A stretch of 64,000 nt of DNA, taken from JAYQKL01 sp049890195 (lineage in GTDB: Bacteria > Pseudomonadota > Alphaproteobacteria > RS24). The stretch covers positions 1 to 64,000 of the forward strand of contig JBMHBY010000005.1 in the NCBI GenBank assembly GCA_049890195.1. Reading direction: 5' to 3'. This document shows positions 32,676-41,856 of the stretch, piece after piece; position 1 is the stretch's first letter; the number at the start of each line of letters is the position of its first letter. The notes beneath the pieces were generated by a model that saw only the letters and a program-made list of their open reading frames with translations, had not been told where the DNA came from and did no database searches. Made by a program: the position numbers and the translations under genes.

Positions 32676-33701
32676 TCAGGCGCCAAAAATCATCAAATCT
32701 TCTTGCTTGATGAAAAATTCCCTGTCGTCATTCGGCAAATCCGTCAAAGGGTCTTTTGAGTAAATATCCCAAACCACTTTTGGGGACACAGTAACCACAC
32801 CACGCCAGTCTGCCCCGATTTTGCGGACGTGACTGAGTTTGCCATTGACAGCCAGACACCCGTCAACATCCTGCCCGTCATGACGCAACTGAATTGCATC
32901 TGGACGGAACCCGATGCTCATATGGGGTGTCAAGCCGCAATTTCGGGACGATCTATCATTTATATCCTTGTAATCGCAGGCGTTCACCGGCCCCAACAAA
33001 CCCGCGACCTGCAGGTTGACGGGTTTTTCATATACTGTGAGAGGTGCATCAAACTGCACAATACTTCCATCCAACATGACCGCAATCTTGTCCCCCAACC
33101 GCATTGCGTCCTCAGGGTCGTGGGTGACGATCACATTTGTGCGACCGTCTTTTTTCATCAAGTCAGACGTCATCATCCGAAGATTGTCGCGCAATTGCAT
33201 GTCAAGGCTTGAAAACGGCTCATCCATTAAAATAAGTTTTGGGTTCGGCGCCAATGCTCTGGCCAAAGCCACCCGCTGCTGTTCCCCGCCTGACAGACCA
33301 TTGGGGTATTTATCGGCAAGCTTTAACGCGCCTGTTTTGGACAAAACCTCAACAGCACGGTTTTTTGAAGTGGCTGATTTCGGGTCCGGCAGCCCGAATA
33401 AAACATTTTCCATGACCGTTAAATGCGGAAACAGGGCGAAATCCTGAAACAGGAACCCTATGCCCCTGTGTTCCAACGGCAGCACATAATCCTTGTTGCT
33501 GACAAGATTGCCGTTGATATGAATCTCCCCGGCGCAAGGCTGCTCGATGCCCGCAAGAAGTCTTAATGTTGTCGTTTTGCCACTGCCTGAAGGACCAAGC
33601 AGGCAGACCGACTCGCCTGTCTGGACGGTGAAACTCAAATCCTTGATGGCCGCAAAGTCACCATATTTCTGCGAAACCTGGTTGAAGGAAAACCCGGTCA
33701 T
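32676..33701 (-). CDS. ABC transporter ATP-binding protein, FbpC/PotA-like, orphan
   Basis: A 341-residue ATPase of the importer class with Walker A GPSGSGKTT (about 35-43), Q-loop FLFQDFALFPHLTV, signature LSGGEQQRVALARA, Walker B LILMDEPFSSLD and H-loop VTHDPEDAM. A C-terminal regulatory region (about 240-341) has the TOBE-like segment MSIGFRPDAIQLRHDG. The overall layout resembles ferric-iron (FbpC) or spermidine importers. No permease or binding protein is present in the window. It overlaps scpB by 4 bp and lies 32 bp before tatA, an unusual position in this otherwise conserved cluster. Confidence 0.85.
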   Translation of the reverse strand: MTGFSFNQVSQKYGDFAAIKDLSFTVQTGESVCLLGPSGSGKTTTLRLLAGIEQPCAGEIHINGNLVSNKDYVLPLEHRGIGFLFQDFALFPHLTVMENVLFGLPDPKSATSKNRAVEVLSKTGALKLADKYPNGLSGGEQQRVALARALAPNPKLILMDEPFSSLDMQLRDNLRMMTSDLMKKDGRTNVIVTHDPEDAMRLGDKIAVMLDGSIVQFDAPLTVYEKPVNLQVAGLLGPVNACDYKDINDRSSRNCGLTPHMSIGFRPDAIQLRHDGQDVDGCLAVNGKLSHVRKIGADWRGVVTVSPKVVWDIYSKDPLTDLPNDDREFFIKQEDLMIFGA

Positions 33702-34438
33702 TCGCGTGCACCATCCTCCGGGAGATCCATTTCCAAAGGTGGTTCACTGCCATCATCATCCGGAGCAAGAGGGTCTTCCATGTCATCATTGTCCGGATCC
33801 GGTTCCGGAATGGAAAAGCCTTGCGGCAACTTGTTGTCGAGCAGGCCCGCCGCTTTAAGCTCTTCAATGCCGGGCAAATCAGACAAATCTTCAAGGCCGA
33901 AATGCTCCAAAAAATGATCCGTTGTGCCATAAGTAACGGGTCTGCCCGGAACACGACGGCGCCCACGGATTTTCACCCATTCCGTTTCAAGCAGAACATC
34001 AAGTGTGCCTTTGGAAACGCTGACGCCGCGAATATCCTCAATTTCAGCCCGGGTCACGGGCTGATGGTAAGAGATAATGGCCAGGGTTTCCAATGCCGCC
34101 CGCGACAGTTTGCGTTGACTGGTCATGTCAGTCTGTAAAACGTGGTTCAAATCCTCAGCCGTCCGGAATGAGAATTTCTTGCCGACCCGCTTCAAATGGA
34201 CCCCACGAGACTCATAATCCTTTTGCAACTCACCTATCACTTCCTCGACCGGCACCCCCTCAGGCAAACGCTCTGCAATGGTCTTGACATCCAGCGGTTC
34301 GACGGCCGCAAACAGAACAGCCTCGACAATGCGCAAATATTCAGCCTTATCTGCCGCAGGCATGTCATCGAGTGTCAAAGTGCTGGATTGGTCAACTTCT
34401 AGATTTTCCGCTTCAGCCTTGATGTGGTCATCCGTCAT
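33698..34438 (-). CDS. scpB: Segregation and condensation protein B
   Basis: ScpB is the winged-helix (kite) subunit of the SMC-ScpAB condensin. The 246-residue product has two winged-helix domains (about 25-195) with YLRIVEAVLFAAVEPLDVKTIAERLP, LSRAALETLAIISYHQPVTRAEIEDIRGVSV and VPGRPVTYGTTDHFLEHFGLEDLSDLPGI, then an acidic tail. It lies directly after scpA (23 bp). Confidence 0.95.
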   Translation of the reverse strand: MTDDHIKAEAENLEVDQSSTLTLDDMPAADKAEYLRIVEAVLFAAVEPLDVKTIAERLPEGVPVEEVIGELQKDYESRGVHLKRVGKKFSFRTAEDLNHVLQTDMTSQRKLSRAALETLAIISYHQPVTRAEIEDIRGVSVSKGTLDVLLETEWVKIRGRRRVPGRPVTYGTTDHFLEHFGLEDLSDLPGIEELKAAGLLDNKLPQGFSIPEPDPDNDDMEDPLAPDDDGSEPPLEMDLPEDGARE

Positions 34439-34461
34439 GGGTTTGCCTGAAATTTGAGCTG

Positions 34462-35280
34462 TTAGAGGGTTGCGCTTTTGGGTCTGGCCCGGCGCACGAG
34501 TATGTCACCGAAGGTTTTGTCCTGATGCATTTCCAAGTGTCCGTCACGCACATATTCAAGCATGGCGCTTAAGGAACTGGCGGCCATGGATCGGCGTTTT
34601 TTTGGATCTTTGACATCCTTCATGACCAGAGCATCAAAGCGATCCCAATCATCAAGTGTCCCCAAAAGGCGTTCGATTCTTTTCCTGGCCCGCTCAATTG
34701 AAAATATGGGCAGTTCCGCCGGTTTCCATTCAGAGTAGTAATTGCGGAGTCTTTGCGTGGAATATGACCCCAACAAATCATACAGGCTGGCGTGATATTG
34801 GCTGTGCCGTTTGATGCGGATGCCCTCAGGCATGCCGCGTTTGAACATGTCACGGCCGAGTTGCGGGCGGGTCATAAGTTTGGCCGCCGCATCACGCATG
34901 GACTCCAGTTTCTGCAACTGGAAAACGAGTCTGGCGGCCAGTTCTTCTGCCGTGGCCTCCTCCTCATCCTCCGGCGGCGGCAACAGCAGCCTAGACTTGA
35001 GGTAAGCCAACCAGCTCGCCATGACCAGATAATCAGCGGCAATTTCAATTTTAAGGTTTTGCGCTTCCTTGATGAAAGCGAGGTATTGTTCGGCAAGGTC
35101 AAGAATTGCGATTTGCTTCAGGTCGACCTTCTGCACGCGAGCCAGGGAAAGAAGGACATCCAACGGACCTTCATAGCCCTCCAAATCAACCTGAAGACCA
35201 GGCGCACCGGAGGACTCAAAATACGGCGTCTGCGCATCAGGATGAAACGGTGTCAGAGAATCAGTAGCATCATCATTCAT
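34462..35280 (-). CDS. scpA: Segregation and condensation protein A
   Basis: ScpA is the kleisin that bridges the SMC heads. I start it at the ATG at 35280 (MNDDATDSLTPFHPD, 272 residues), preceded by a purine-rich AAGGGGGG; the open frame upstream overlaps nagZ. Signatures are LEGYEGPLDVLLSLARVQKVDL, EIAADYLVMASWLAYLKSRLLLP and the C-terminal winged helix with SSLSAMLEYVRDGHLEMHQDKTFGDI. It lies 7 bp after nagZ. Confidence 0.95.
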   Translation of the reverse strand: MNDDATDSLTPFHPDAQTPYFESSGAPGLQVDLEGYEGPLDVLLSLARVQKVDLKQIAILDLAEQYLAFIKEAQNLKIEIAADYLVMASWLAYLKSRLLLPPPEDEEEATAEELAARLVFQLQKLESMRDAAAKLMTRPQLGRDMFKRGMPEGIRIKRHSQYHASLYDLLGSYSTQRLRNYYSEWKPAELPIFSIERARKRIERLLGTLDDWDRFDALVMKDVKDPKKRRSMAASSLSAMLEYVRDGHLEMHQDKTFGDILVRRARPKSATL

Positions 35281-35287
35281 GCCCCCC

Positions 35288-36337
35288 TTATAGCGCGTCA
35301 GAGGCTTCAGGAAAATGCTTTGCGACGATTTCTCCCCAGTCTTCTCGGGTTTTGGAAATGTCAATCGCCCGAGGTTGGGCTGCCAGAAGCCGATCGACAC
35401 GCTCAGCACGCCGCTGCGCAGGCTTGTCAAGATCCGGCAGGCATTCCGCCAATGCCGTCATTTCCGAAAAGTCACCATTGCAGTGCAGGACCAGATCACA
35501 GCCTGCCGCCAGACTTTTTAAGGCCCTTTGCTCGAGGGAACCTGACAAAGCCTGCATCGATATGTCGTCACTCATCAAAAGACCGTCAAAACCGATATGA
35601 CTGCGGATGACTTCAGAGATGATACGGGGCGACTGTGTGGAAACATTGTCCTCATCAAACTCTGAAAACAGCAGATGTCCTGTCATACCAAGCGGTAAAT
35701 CAGCACATGATGTGAAACATGCGAAATCCGTTTGGCTGAGTAGTTGGGCAGAAGTTTCAACCACGGGCAATTCAAGATGGCTGTCCACCTGCCCGCGCCC
35801 GTGCCCCGGCAGATGTTTGATCACCGGGAGCACACCGGCCTCCATCAACCCCTCCGCCGCAGCGCGGCCGAGCGCAGCCACTTTGTCCGGTGAATCGCCA
35901 TAGGCCCTGTCGCCTATGACCTCAGAGGTTTCAGGCAACCCCAAATCCAGACAGGGCAAACAATCCACCGTAACGCCAAAATATCGCAGTTCCTGACCGA
36001 TCATCTGCGCACCAAGGTGTGCCGCCCGCTTTGCCGCTTCGGGGTCATGCTCGTAAAGCTGTCCGTAAAGTGCGGCCGGGGGATGGCGCAGGGCCAGGGG
36101 CGGTTTGAGCCGTGCCACGCGCCCGCCCTCCTGGTCAATCAAAATCGGTACATGCGGGTTGCCGGATACATCCCGCAATGCCTCTGTTAAACCCATCAAC
36201 TGCTCAGGGTCGGATATGTTTCTTGAAAAAAGAATGTAGCCCCACGGGGCGGAGTCCTTAAAAAGGCGTGTCTCTTCAGCGGTTAATTCCGGACCACTGA
36301 GGCCGTAAATGACAGCCTGACGCGGTGCGTCTGACAT
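35288..36337 (-). CDS. nagZ: Beta-N-acetylhexosaminidase
   Basis: NagZ (GH3) removes GlcNAc from anhydromuropeptides in peptidoglycan recycling. From the ATG at 36337 it is 349 residues, with GYILFSRNI, PHVPILIDQEGGRVARL, RAYGDSPDKVAALG and the catalytic KHLPGHGRGQVDSHLELP followed by MTGHLLFSEFD and LLMSDDISMQALSG, where Asp is the nucleophile. The ATG overlaps the SPOR gene stop (TGATG). The nagZ-scpA-scpB order is conserved in Alphaproteobacteria. Confidence 0.95.
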   Translation of the reverse strand: MSDAPRQAVIYGLSGPELTAEETRLFKDSAPWGYILFSRNISDPEQLMGLTEALRDVSGNPHVPILIDQEGGRVARLKPPLALRHPPAALYGQLYEHDPEAAKRAAHLGAQMIGQELRYFGVTVDCLPCLDLGLPETSEVIGDRAYGDSPDKVAALGRAAAEGLMEAGVLPVIKHLPGHGRGQVDSHLELPVVETSAQLLSQTDFACFTSCADLPLGMTGHLLFSEFDEDNVSTQSPRIISEVIRSHIGFDGLLMSDDISMQALSGSLEQRALKSLAAGCDLVLHCNGDFSEMTALAECLPDLDKPAQRRAERVDRLLAAQPRAIDISKTREDWGEIVAKHFPEASDAL

Positions 36338-37221
36338 CAATCAACTTTTCTGACTAAACAATCCTGCCCTTTTTCCTTCAAAGACGAGCAGAAGGACTTT
36401 GCCTCCGCTCGACTGGAAAAGCCGCCAATGCCGAGCCTGAAAAAAATGCCCTTGTCCCCGAGATCGGCCCGCTGGACGAGGGGCTCACGGTTTTTCAGCA
36501 GATCAGGAAACTTCCGGCTCAGACTGGTAAAGGTTGCACTGGCCTGGGCCACACTGCGCGATGCGGATATCTGGACAATATGGTTGGCGTCAGCGGGGCT
36601 GATTACAGGGGCAACCGGTGCGGGCTCATCAACTGTTGGCGGGTTTTGCGCAATGATATCCTCAACCGGTATCGGTGGCAGTGGTTCCTGTTGAGCGGCC
36701 TCCGGCTCACTCAGCTCACTCGGCTCACTGACACCGCCATCGCCCAGAAAAGCGTCCAGATCTGCCAGGTCATCATCGAGTGCGGCAGAACTCTCCTGCG
36801 TCGCGTAGAGGCTTTCGACTGAGCCGTCCCCGACCTCACCTTCCGGTGCATTAGACGTGGACGATGGTGTCTCGGCCTCGATTGATTTGTATATGTTGAG
36901 ATCCTGCTGGGCCAAATCATCACCTGACTCGGACTTAGGGAGGACTTTGACAGGATCACGGTCTGCCATAACCAATGGCGGGAGATTTCGTTGGCCGTCT
37001 TGAACGCCCTTTGTATATGCCAAATACACAATAGCGGCCAAAGTCAAAAAAATGACGAGTCCGCCTAAAATCACAGCCATCATCGGAAAGCCGTCATCCG
37101 TATCATCTGCCTGATATCCGTAAAACTCGTTCGGCGCATCAATGCTGAGAGGTTGGGTGTCATCGGAAAATTGATTTTCCAAATCCTGTGGATCATTCGG
37201 GTTGCCCGGGGTTTGCGACAT
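36337..37221 (-). CDS. SPOR domain-containing membrane protein
   Basis: A 294-residue bitopic protein with a cytoplasmic acidic N-terminus, one membrane helix (about 45-68, FPMMAVILGGLVIFLTLAAIVYLAY), a long low-complexity acidic periplasmic linker, and a C-terminal SPOR domain (about 212-294, VQISASRSVAQASATFTSL ... FFRLGIGGFSSRAEAKSFCSSLKEKG). SPOR domains bind denuded glycan strands at the division septum. It abuts argS and overlaps nagZ. It probably localises to the septum, but a specific partner is not evident. Confidence 0.9.
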   Translation of the reverse strand: MSQTPGNPNDPQDLENQFSDDTQPLSIDAPNEFYGYQADDTDDGFPMMAVILGGLVIFLTLAAIVYLAYTKGVQDGQRNLPPLVMADRDPVKVLPKSESGDDLAQQDLNIYKSIEAETPSSTSNAPEGEVGDGSVESLYATQESSAALDDDLADLDAFLGDGGVSEPSELSEPEAAQQEPLPPIPVEDIIAQNPPTVDEPAPVAPVISPADANHIVQISASRSVAQASATFTSLSRKFPDLLKNREPLVQRADLGDKGIFFRLGIGGFSSRAEAKSFCSSLKEKGQDCLVRKVD

Positions 37222-38997
37222 TCAACGCATTTCCTTCTCTGGTTTCACTCCAAGAATATCAAGCCCTGATTCAAGTGCAAGTGCAACCGCGCTGATCAAA
37301 GCCAGACGGTCGAGGGTCGCCGCTTTGCTCTGTTGAATGAATTTCAGTCCGGGCTGCTCCTTCCCCATGTTCCATAAAGCATGAAATTCTGATGATATAT
37401 CATTGAGATATATAGATATTCTATGCGGCTCATGGAACAAAGCCGCGCTTTCCAAAACCCGGGGCAAAGCCGCCAGTTGACGCACCAATGACAATTCCTG
37501 TGCATGGGTTAATGTGGACAAGTTCGCGCGCACCAACGCACTTGGCTTCAAATCCTCTTCATCAACAACACCATCTTTCACGGCGTTACGGCAAACAGAA
37601 TGAATCCGGGCATAGGCATATTGGACATAAAACACAGGATTCTCCCTGCTCTTTTCTTTGACTGTCAGAAAATCAAAATCTAGTGGCGCATCATTTTTGC
37701 GGGTCAACATCATGAACCGCACAACATCTTTGCCGACCTCGTCAACAACCTCCCGCAAGGTGACAAAGCTGCCGGCCCGTTTGGACATTTTGACCGGCTC
37801 CCCACCACGCATCAATTTGACCATTTGGCAGACCTTCACATCCAGATTGGCCTGATTGTCCGACATGGCGGCAATCGCAGACTGCATACGCTTAATATAG
37901 CCGGCATGGTCAGCCCCCCAGACATCGATCATGCGATGAAAGCCACGCTTGATTTTGTCACTGTGATAAGCAATGTCAGGGGCGAAATATGTCCAACTGC
38001 CGTCTGATTTTTTCAGGGCACGGTCGCTGTCATCGCCAAACTCTGTTGATTTGAAAAGTGTTTGGGGTTGAGGTTCCCAATCAGGTGGCGGGGTTTTGCC
38101 TTTCGGAGGCTCCAACACGCCTTCATAAATCAACCCTTTCGCGTCCAGGGTCGCCAGCGCGCCGGAGACGGCCCCACTGTCATGCAAAGACTGTTCCGAC
38201 ACAAAAATATCATGCTGTACACCAAGAGCCTCAAGGTCGGCCTTGATCATGTCCATAATCATCGGCAACGCAATGTGTTTGGCCTGTGACAGCTGCTGCG
38301 TCTCACCCTGGGCAAAAGCCTCAGCTCCATAATGGGCGAGATAGGCCTGTCCGACCGGAACAAGATAATCGCCGGGATACAAGCCCTCCGGGATTTCGCC
38401 AATCTCTTCTCCGGCTGCCTCGCGCGCCCGCAACAGCACGGAACGGGCCAGCGTATCGACCTGTGACCCCGCATCATTGATGTAATATTCACGGGTCACA
38501 TCAAAGCCGGCGCGCTCCAAAAGGCGCGCAAGTGCATCCCCGACCACCGCCCCCCGGGCGTGACCGACATGCATCGGGCCGGTCGGGTTAGCCGAGACAT
38601 ATTCCACATTCACTTTTTCACGGTTTCCATGAGCGTCATGCCCCATTGTGCTGTCACCATAGGCTGTGCCCTGCTCCAGCACCGTCCGGATTTGGTTAAG
38701 CCAGACATCGTTTTTCAGATTGAAGTTGATGAAACCCGGACCGGCAATGGAACATGTTTTGATGGCATCGTCCTGCTCAAGTCCGGCGATGACCAGTTGG
38801 GCCAATTCCTGCGGCTTCATGCCCGCCGGCTTCGCCAGAACCATGGCCGCATTGGTTGACATGTCGCCATGCGCGGACTCACGGGGCGGCTCGACATGGA
38901 CCCGCGTGAAATCGAGGTCATCGGGAAGCACACCATCAGACTGGAGGGCAACCAGGCAATCAAGCACCTTTTTACGGAATACAGCAAAAATATCCAT
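37222..38997 (-). CDS. argS: Arginine--tRNA ligase
   Basis: ArgRS charges tRNA-Arg. The 591-residue protein has an Add-1 N-terminal domain, the HIGH-like motif in SANPTGPMHVGHARGAVVGD, the KMSKR motif in GEPVKMSKRAGSFVTLREVV, and the DALR anticodon-binding domain at the C-terminus. It lies between dgt (12 bp) and the SPOR gene, as in many Alphaproteobacteria. Confidence 0.97.
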   Translation of the reverse strand: MDIFAVFRKKVLDCLVALQSDGVLPDDLDFTRVHVEPPRESAHGDMSTNAAMVLAKPAGMKPQELAQLVIAGLEQDDAIKTCSIAGPGFINFNLKNDVWLNQIRTVLEQGTAYGDSTMGHDAHGNREKVNVEYVSANPTGPMHVGHARGAVVGDALARLLERAGFDVTREYYINDAGSQVDTLARSVLLRAREAAGEEIGEIPEGLYPGDYLVPVGQAYLAHYGAEAFAQGETQQLSQAKHIALPMIMDMIKADLEALGVQHDIFVSEQSLHDSGAVSGALATLDAKGLIYEGVLEPPKGKTPPPDWEPQPQTLFKSTEFGDDSDRALKKSDGSWTYFAPDIAYHSDKIKRGFHRMIDVWGADHAGYIKRMQSAIAAMSDNQANLDVKVCQMVKLMRGGEPVKMSKRAGSFVTLREVVDEVGKDVVRFMMLTRKNDAPLDFDFLTVKEKSRENPVFYVQYAYARIHSVCRNAVKDGVVDEEDLKPSALVRANLSTLTHAQELSLVRQLAALPRVLESAALFHEPHRISIYLNDISSEFHALWNMGKEQPGLKFIQQSKAATLDRLALISAVALALESGLDILGVKPEKEMR

Positions 38998-39009
38998 AAA
39001 GACCCCCGG

Positions 39010-40194
39010 TCAGGTGTTATCCGGTGACAGTTCAACCACGCGTTGATGCTCTTCCATAGCGTAGCGGTCCGTCATGCCGGCAATATAGTCGCAAATCACT
39101 CGTGCAGTCTTATCGCTTTGCGCCGAATCGCACAAGAGCTGCCATTCGGTTGGCAGCAGATCAGTTTCTGCATAAAACGCCTCAAAAAGATCAGTGATGA
39201 TACGGCGCGCCTTGCTCATGGCTCTGTTGACTTCAAAATGCCTGTACATGCGCTCGGATAAAAATGTCTTCAAAACCTTTTGCTGCGCCTCCATCTCAGA
39301 GGAAAAGCTGATCAGCGGACACGGCATGTTTCTGACATCCTCAGCAGATGCAGGTTTGTATGAGGCCAGACGTGCGTTTGTTTCTGTGGTCAGATCAGAC
39401 ACCATGGCTGAAATCAGGCGCCGGATGGTTTCATGACGCTTGCGGCGCGGCTCGGCATCAGGATAGGTGTCCTGCACCCTCACAAGCAGGCCGCCGACGA
39501 CCGGCAGGTCAGCCAAATCCTCAAACCCGAACAGGCCGGCGCGCAATCCGTCATCAATATCATGATTGTTGTAAGCGATGTCATCCGCCAAGGCCGCGAC
39601 CTGCGCCTCAGCGCCGGCATGACTGTGAAGTTCCAAATCCATTTTTTCCGCAAATGTCCGAATGGCAAACGGCAGGTCATCAGCCATTACGCCATCTTTC
39701 AGCAAAGGACCATTATGCTTGACCAAACCCTCCAAAGTCTCCCAGGTCAGGTTCAACCCGTCAAATTCGGCATAGCGTTGCTCGAGATGGGTCACAATCC
39801 GCAGGCTTTGGGCGTTATGGTCAAACCCCCCATGATTTTGCATGCATGCATCTAGCGCCTCTTCCCCGGCATGCCCGAACGGTGTGTGCCCAAGGTCATG
39901 GCAAAGTGCCAGGGTTTCCGCCAGATCCTCATTCAACCCCAATTCGCGGGCGATGGAGCGGGCGATTTGGGCGACTTCAAGCGAATGGGTCAAACGGGTG
40001 CGGTAATAATCCCCGACATGGGCAACAAACACTTGGGTCTTATGGATAAGACGTCGAAAAGCGCCGGCGTGCAGCACCCGGTCACGGTCTCTTTGGAACA
40101 CCGACCGGGTCCGGCTTTCCGGTTCATCGTGCAGCCTGCCCCTGCTTTGGGCAGGAATACATGCATAAGGGGCGGACTTGACTTGCTGTGACAT
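39010..40194 (-). CDS. dgt: Deoxyguanosinetriphosphate triphosphohydrolase-like protein
   Basis: An HD-domain dNTP triphosphohydrolase, 394 residues. The metal site is visible as RLTHSLEVAQIARSIAREL and LCHDLGHTPFGHAGEEAL, with a later Asp in DDIAYNNHDIDDGLRAG. The N-terminus ESRTRSVFQRDRDRVLHAGAFRRLIHKTQVF is typical of the broad-range alphaproteobacterial type rather than E. coli Dgt. It begins the conserved run dgt-argS-SPOR-nagZ. The gene just upstream is the nitronate-monooxygenase-like gene (12 bp), so dgt may also be read from the catabolic operon. Confidence 0.93.
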   Translation of the reverse strand: MSQQVKSAPYACIPAQSRGRLHDEPESRTRSVFQRDRDRVLHAGAFRRLIHKTQVFVAHVGDYYRTRLTHSLEVAQIARSIARELGLNEDLAETLALCHDLGHTPFGHAGEEALDACMQNHGGFDHNAQSLRIVTHLEQRYAEFDGLNLTWETLEGLVKHNGPLLKDGVMADDLPFAIRTFAEKMDLELHSHAGAEAQVAALADDIAYNNHDIDDGLRAGLFGFEDLADLPVVGGLLVRVQDTYPDAEPRRKRHETIRRLISAMVSDLTTETNARLASYKPASAEDVRNMPCPLISFSSEMEAQQKVLKTFLSERMYRHFEVNRAMSKARRIITDLFEAFYAETDLLPTEWQLLCDSAQSDKTARVICDYIAGMTDRYAMEEHQRVVELSPDNT

Positions 40195-40206
40195 GCCGCC
40201 TGAATA

Positions 40207-41346
40207 TCAGTTTCCGAGGCTCGCCGCCAGTGTTTCATAGGCCGAAATGAAATCCGTTTTGAATTCCTGCACGACCTGACCGGCAGACATTTGTTCATTC
40301 ATCAAGCCGACACCTTGACCCACCCAGTAGGTCGCCAGCTCCTTGGCCCCCTGATGGTCCCCCTGGGAAAGCTTGTCAATCCGCGCTAGGGCTGGTTCGG
40401 CGATCATGCCCTGCAAAGGCATCGGGAGCGGTTCGGGCGCGCCCTTTTCCTCCCAAGCATCCGTCCATGGAGTTCGGAGTTGCCGTGACGGCTTGCCGGT
40501 GCGCGAACGCGCCCGCACCGTGTCACGGGAGCTTGCTTTCAGCATTTTTTCCTTCACCACCGGATTGGTCTCAGCCTCGGATGTCGTCAACCAGACAGAC
40601 CCACACCATGCCCCGGCCGCCCCCATACTCATGGCTGCCGCCATTTGCGTGCCGGTTGTGATTCCGCCGGCCGCCAGTACCGGCGTGGTGGAACCCATTT
40701 TTTTCAACTCCCGACAGATTTCCGGCACCAGCACCATGGTCGAAATCTCACCGCAATGCCCACCGGCCTCGCCGCCGGCGGCAATGATGACGTCAACACC
40801 GGACGCAACCTGAGCGACGGCGTGTTCGCGGGCGCCAACAAGAGCCCCGACAGCCACATTGTGTCGTTTGGCCATGTCCTTCATGACCTGCGGCGGCACG
40901 CCAAGCGCATTAACAATGATTTTGATCGGATGCTGAAACGCCACCTCAAGAGCTTTCGTGGCACCGTCCTCCTGCAGATTGTCGGCAAAGGTCATGTCAC
41001 CGAGTTCCGGTTCAGCACCAGTTTCGATGTCATGCCGACCAAGTGTCTCACGGATAAAAGCGTGATACTCTTCAGGTATGTTCTGGATATGCTGTTCCAG
41101 CTGTTCCAGATCCCCCTTGCCGGCAAACTTATTGGGCACAATCAAGTCAACCCCATAGGGTTTGCCGTCAATATGGGCATCAATCCACTCCAACTCCTCC
41201 TTAAGTTGTTCCGGGGTCATGTTTACGGCGCCCAAAACCCCCATGCCGCCTGCCTTGGAGACCGCCACAACCACATCACGGCAATGGGTGAAGGCGACAA
41301 GCGGAAATTCAATATCGAACATGTCACAAATCGGAGAATTCATCAT
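40207..41346 (-). CDS. Nitronate monooxygenase-family FMN protein
   Basis: A 379-residue TIM-barrel flavoprotein of the nitronate monooxygenase/2-nitropropane dioxygenase family. FMN-binding glycine-rich segments are visible: VIIAAGGEAGGHCGEISTM, PVLAAGGITTGTQMAAAMSMGAAGAWCGSVWL. The N-terminus CDMFDIEFPLVAFTHCRDVV differs from the classical nitronate enzymes and from IpdC of the steroid pathway. Activity on nitronates is not assured; family members also act as enoyl- or dienoyl-type reductases. It overlaps the SRPBCC gene by 4 bp and is last of a five-gene catabolic operon. Confidence 0.82.
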   Translation of the reverse strand: MMNSPICDMFDIEFPLVAFTHCRDVVVAVSKAGGMGVLGAVNMTPEQLKEELEWIDAHIDGKPYGVDLIVPNKFAGKGDLEQLEQHIQNIPEEYHAFIRETLGRHDIETGAEPELGDMTFADNLQEDGATKALEVAFQHPIKIIVNALGVPPQVMKDMAKRHNVAVGALVGAREHAVAQVASGVDVIIAAGGEAGGHCGEISTMVLVPEICRELKKMGSTTPVLAAGGITTGTQMAAAMSMGAAGAWCGSVWLTTSEAETNPVVKEKMLKASSRDTVRARSRTGKPSRQLRTPWTDAWEEKGAPEPLPMPLQGMIAEPALARIDKLSQGDHQGAKELATYWVGQGVGLMNEQMSAGQVVQEFKTDFISAYETLAASLGN

Positions 41347-41846
41347 GACTTGTCCCCCTGTTGCTGTTTGTACATGGCCTCAGCACGCTCCTTCAGGGCA
41401 TAAGCCGTATCATCAAAGGCTAGCTTGACCCATGGGCCGGCAAAGCGCATCACATGAATGCCGTTTTCCCCCAAGAAGGCATCAGTGGAGTGATAAGTAC
41501 AACTGTCCTCGCCGGTTTTCTCGATAATCTGGTCGCGGCGTGCCGGATAGGGCCACTCCTCACTGTGAGGCAGCTCCCAGGATATGAGCTGCTCCGGTTC
41601 AAAGGCGCAGATGAATTCGCAATTATCGAACACCACATCCGGTTCAATGTAGCTTTTCAGCTTCATGTGGACCGGCGCCCCCATTTCCAGGGTCGATTCA
41701 GCAGCAATACAAAACGGATTCCATTCCCCGTATTTCGGCATATCAAGAAGGATATCCCATACAATTGACGCCGGTGCCTGTATGTCAACTTTCTCAGAGA
41801 CCACAACGGCGTCCGGATTGAATTCTGTATGTTTGTCTTGGCTCAT
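41343..41846 (-). CDS. SRPBCC (START/polyketide-cyclase-like) domain protein
   Basis: A 167-residue single-domain protein. The start at 41846 (MSQDKHTEFNPDAVVV) has AGGGGGA upstream at good spacing; upstream in-frame sequence lies over the NTF2 gene and was rejected. The family pattern is KVDIQAPASIVWDILLDMPKYGEWNPF near the N-terminus and MRFAGPWVKLAFDDTAYALKERAEA at the end, forming a hydrophobic ligand cavity. It could bind a hydrophobic metabolite; no catalytic function can be assigned. It sits in the DUF1214 operon. Confidence 0.8.
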   Translation of the reverse strand: MSQDKHTEFNPDAVVVSEKVDIQAPASIVWDILLDMPKYGEWNPFCIAAESTLEMGAPVHMKLKSYIEPDVVFDNCEFICAFEPEQLISWELPHSEEWPYPARRDQIIEKTGEDSCTYHSTDAFLGENGIHVMRFAGPWVKLAFDDTAYALKERAEAMYKQQQGDKS

Positions 41847-41856
41847 TGTGATCCCC

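Noticed and set aside
40207..41346. Nitronate-monooxygenase-like protein as IpdC of the steroid pathway
   Set aside because: It shares the fold, but the N-terminal and central motifs differ from the IpdC sequence I recall; only a tree could decide.
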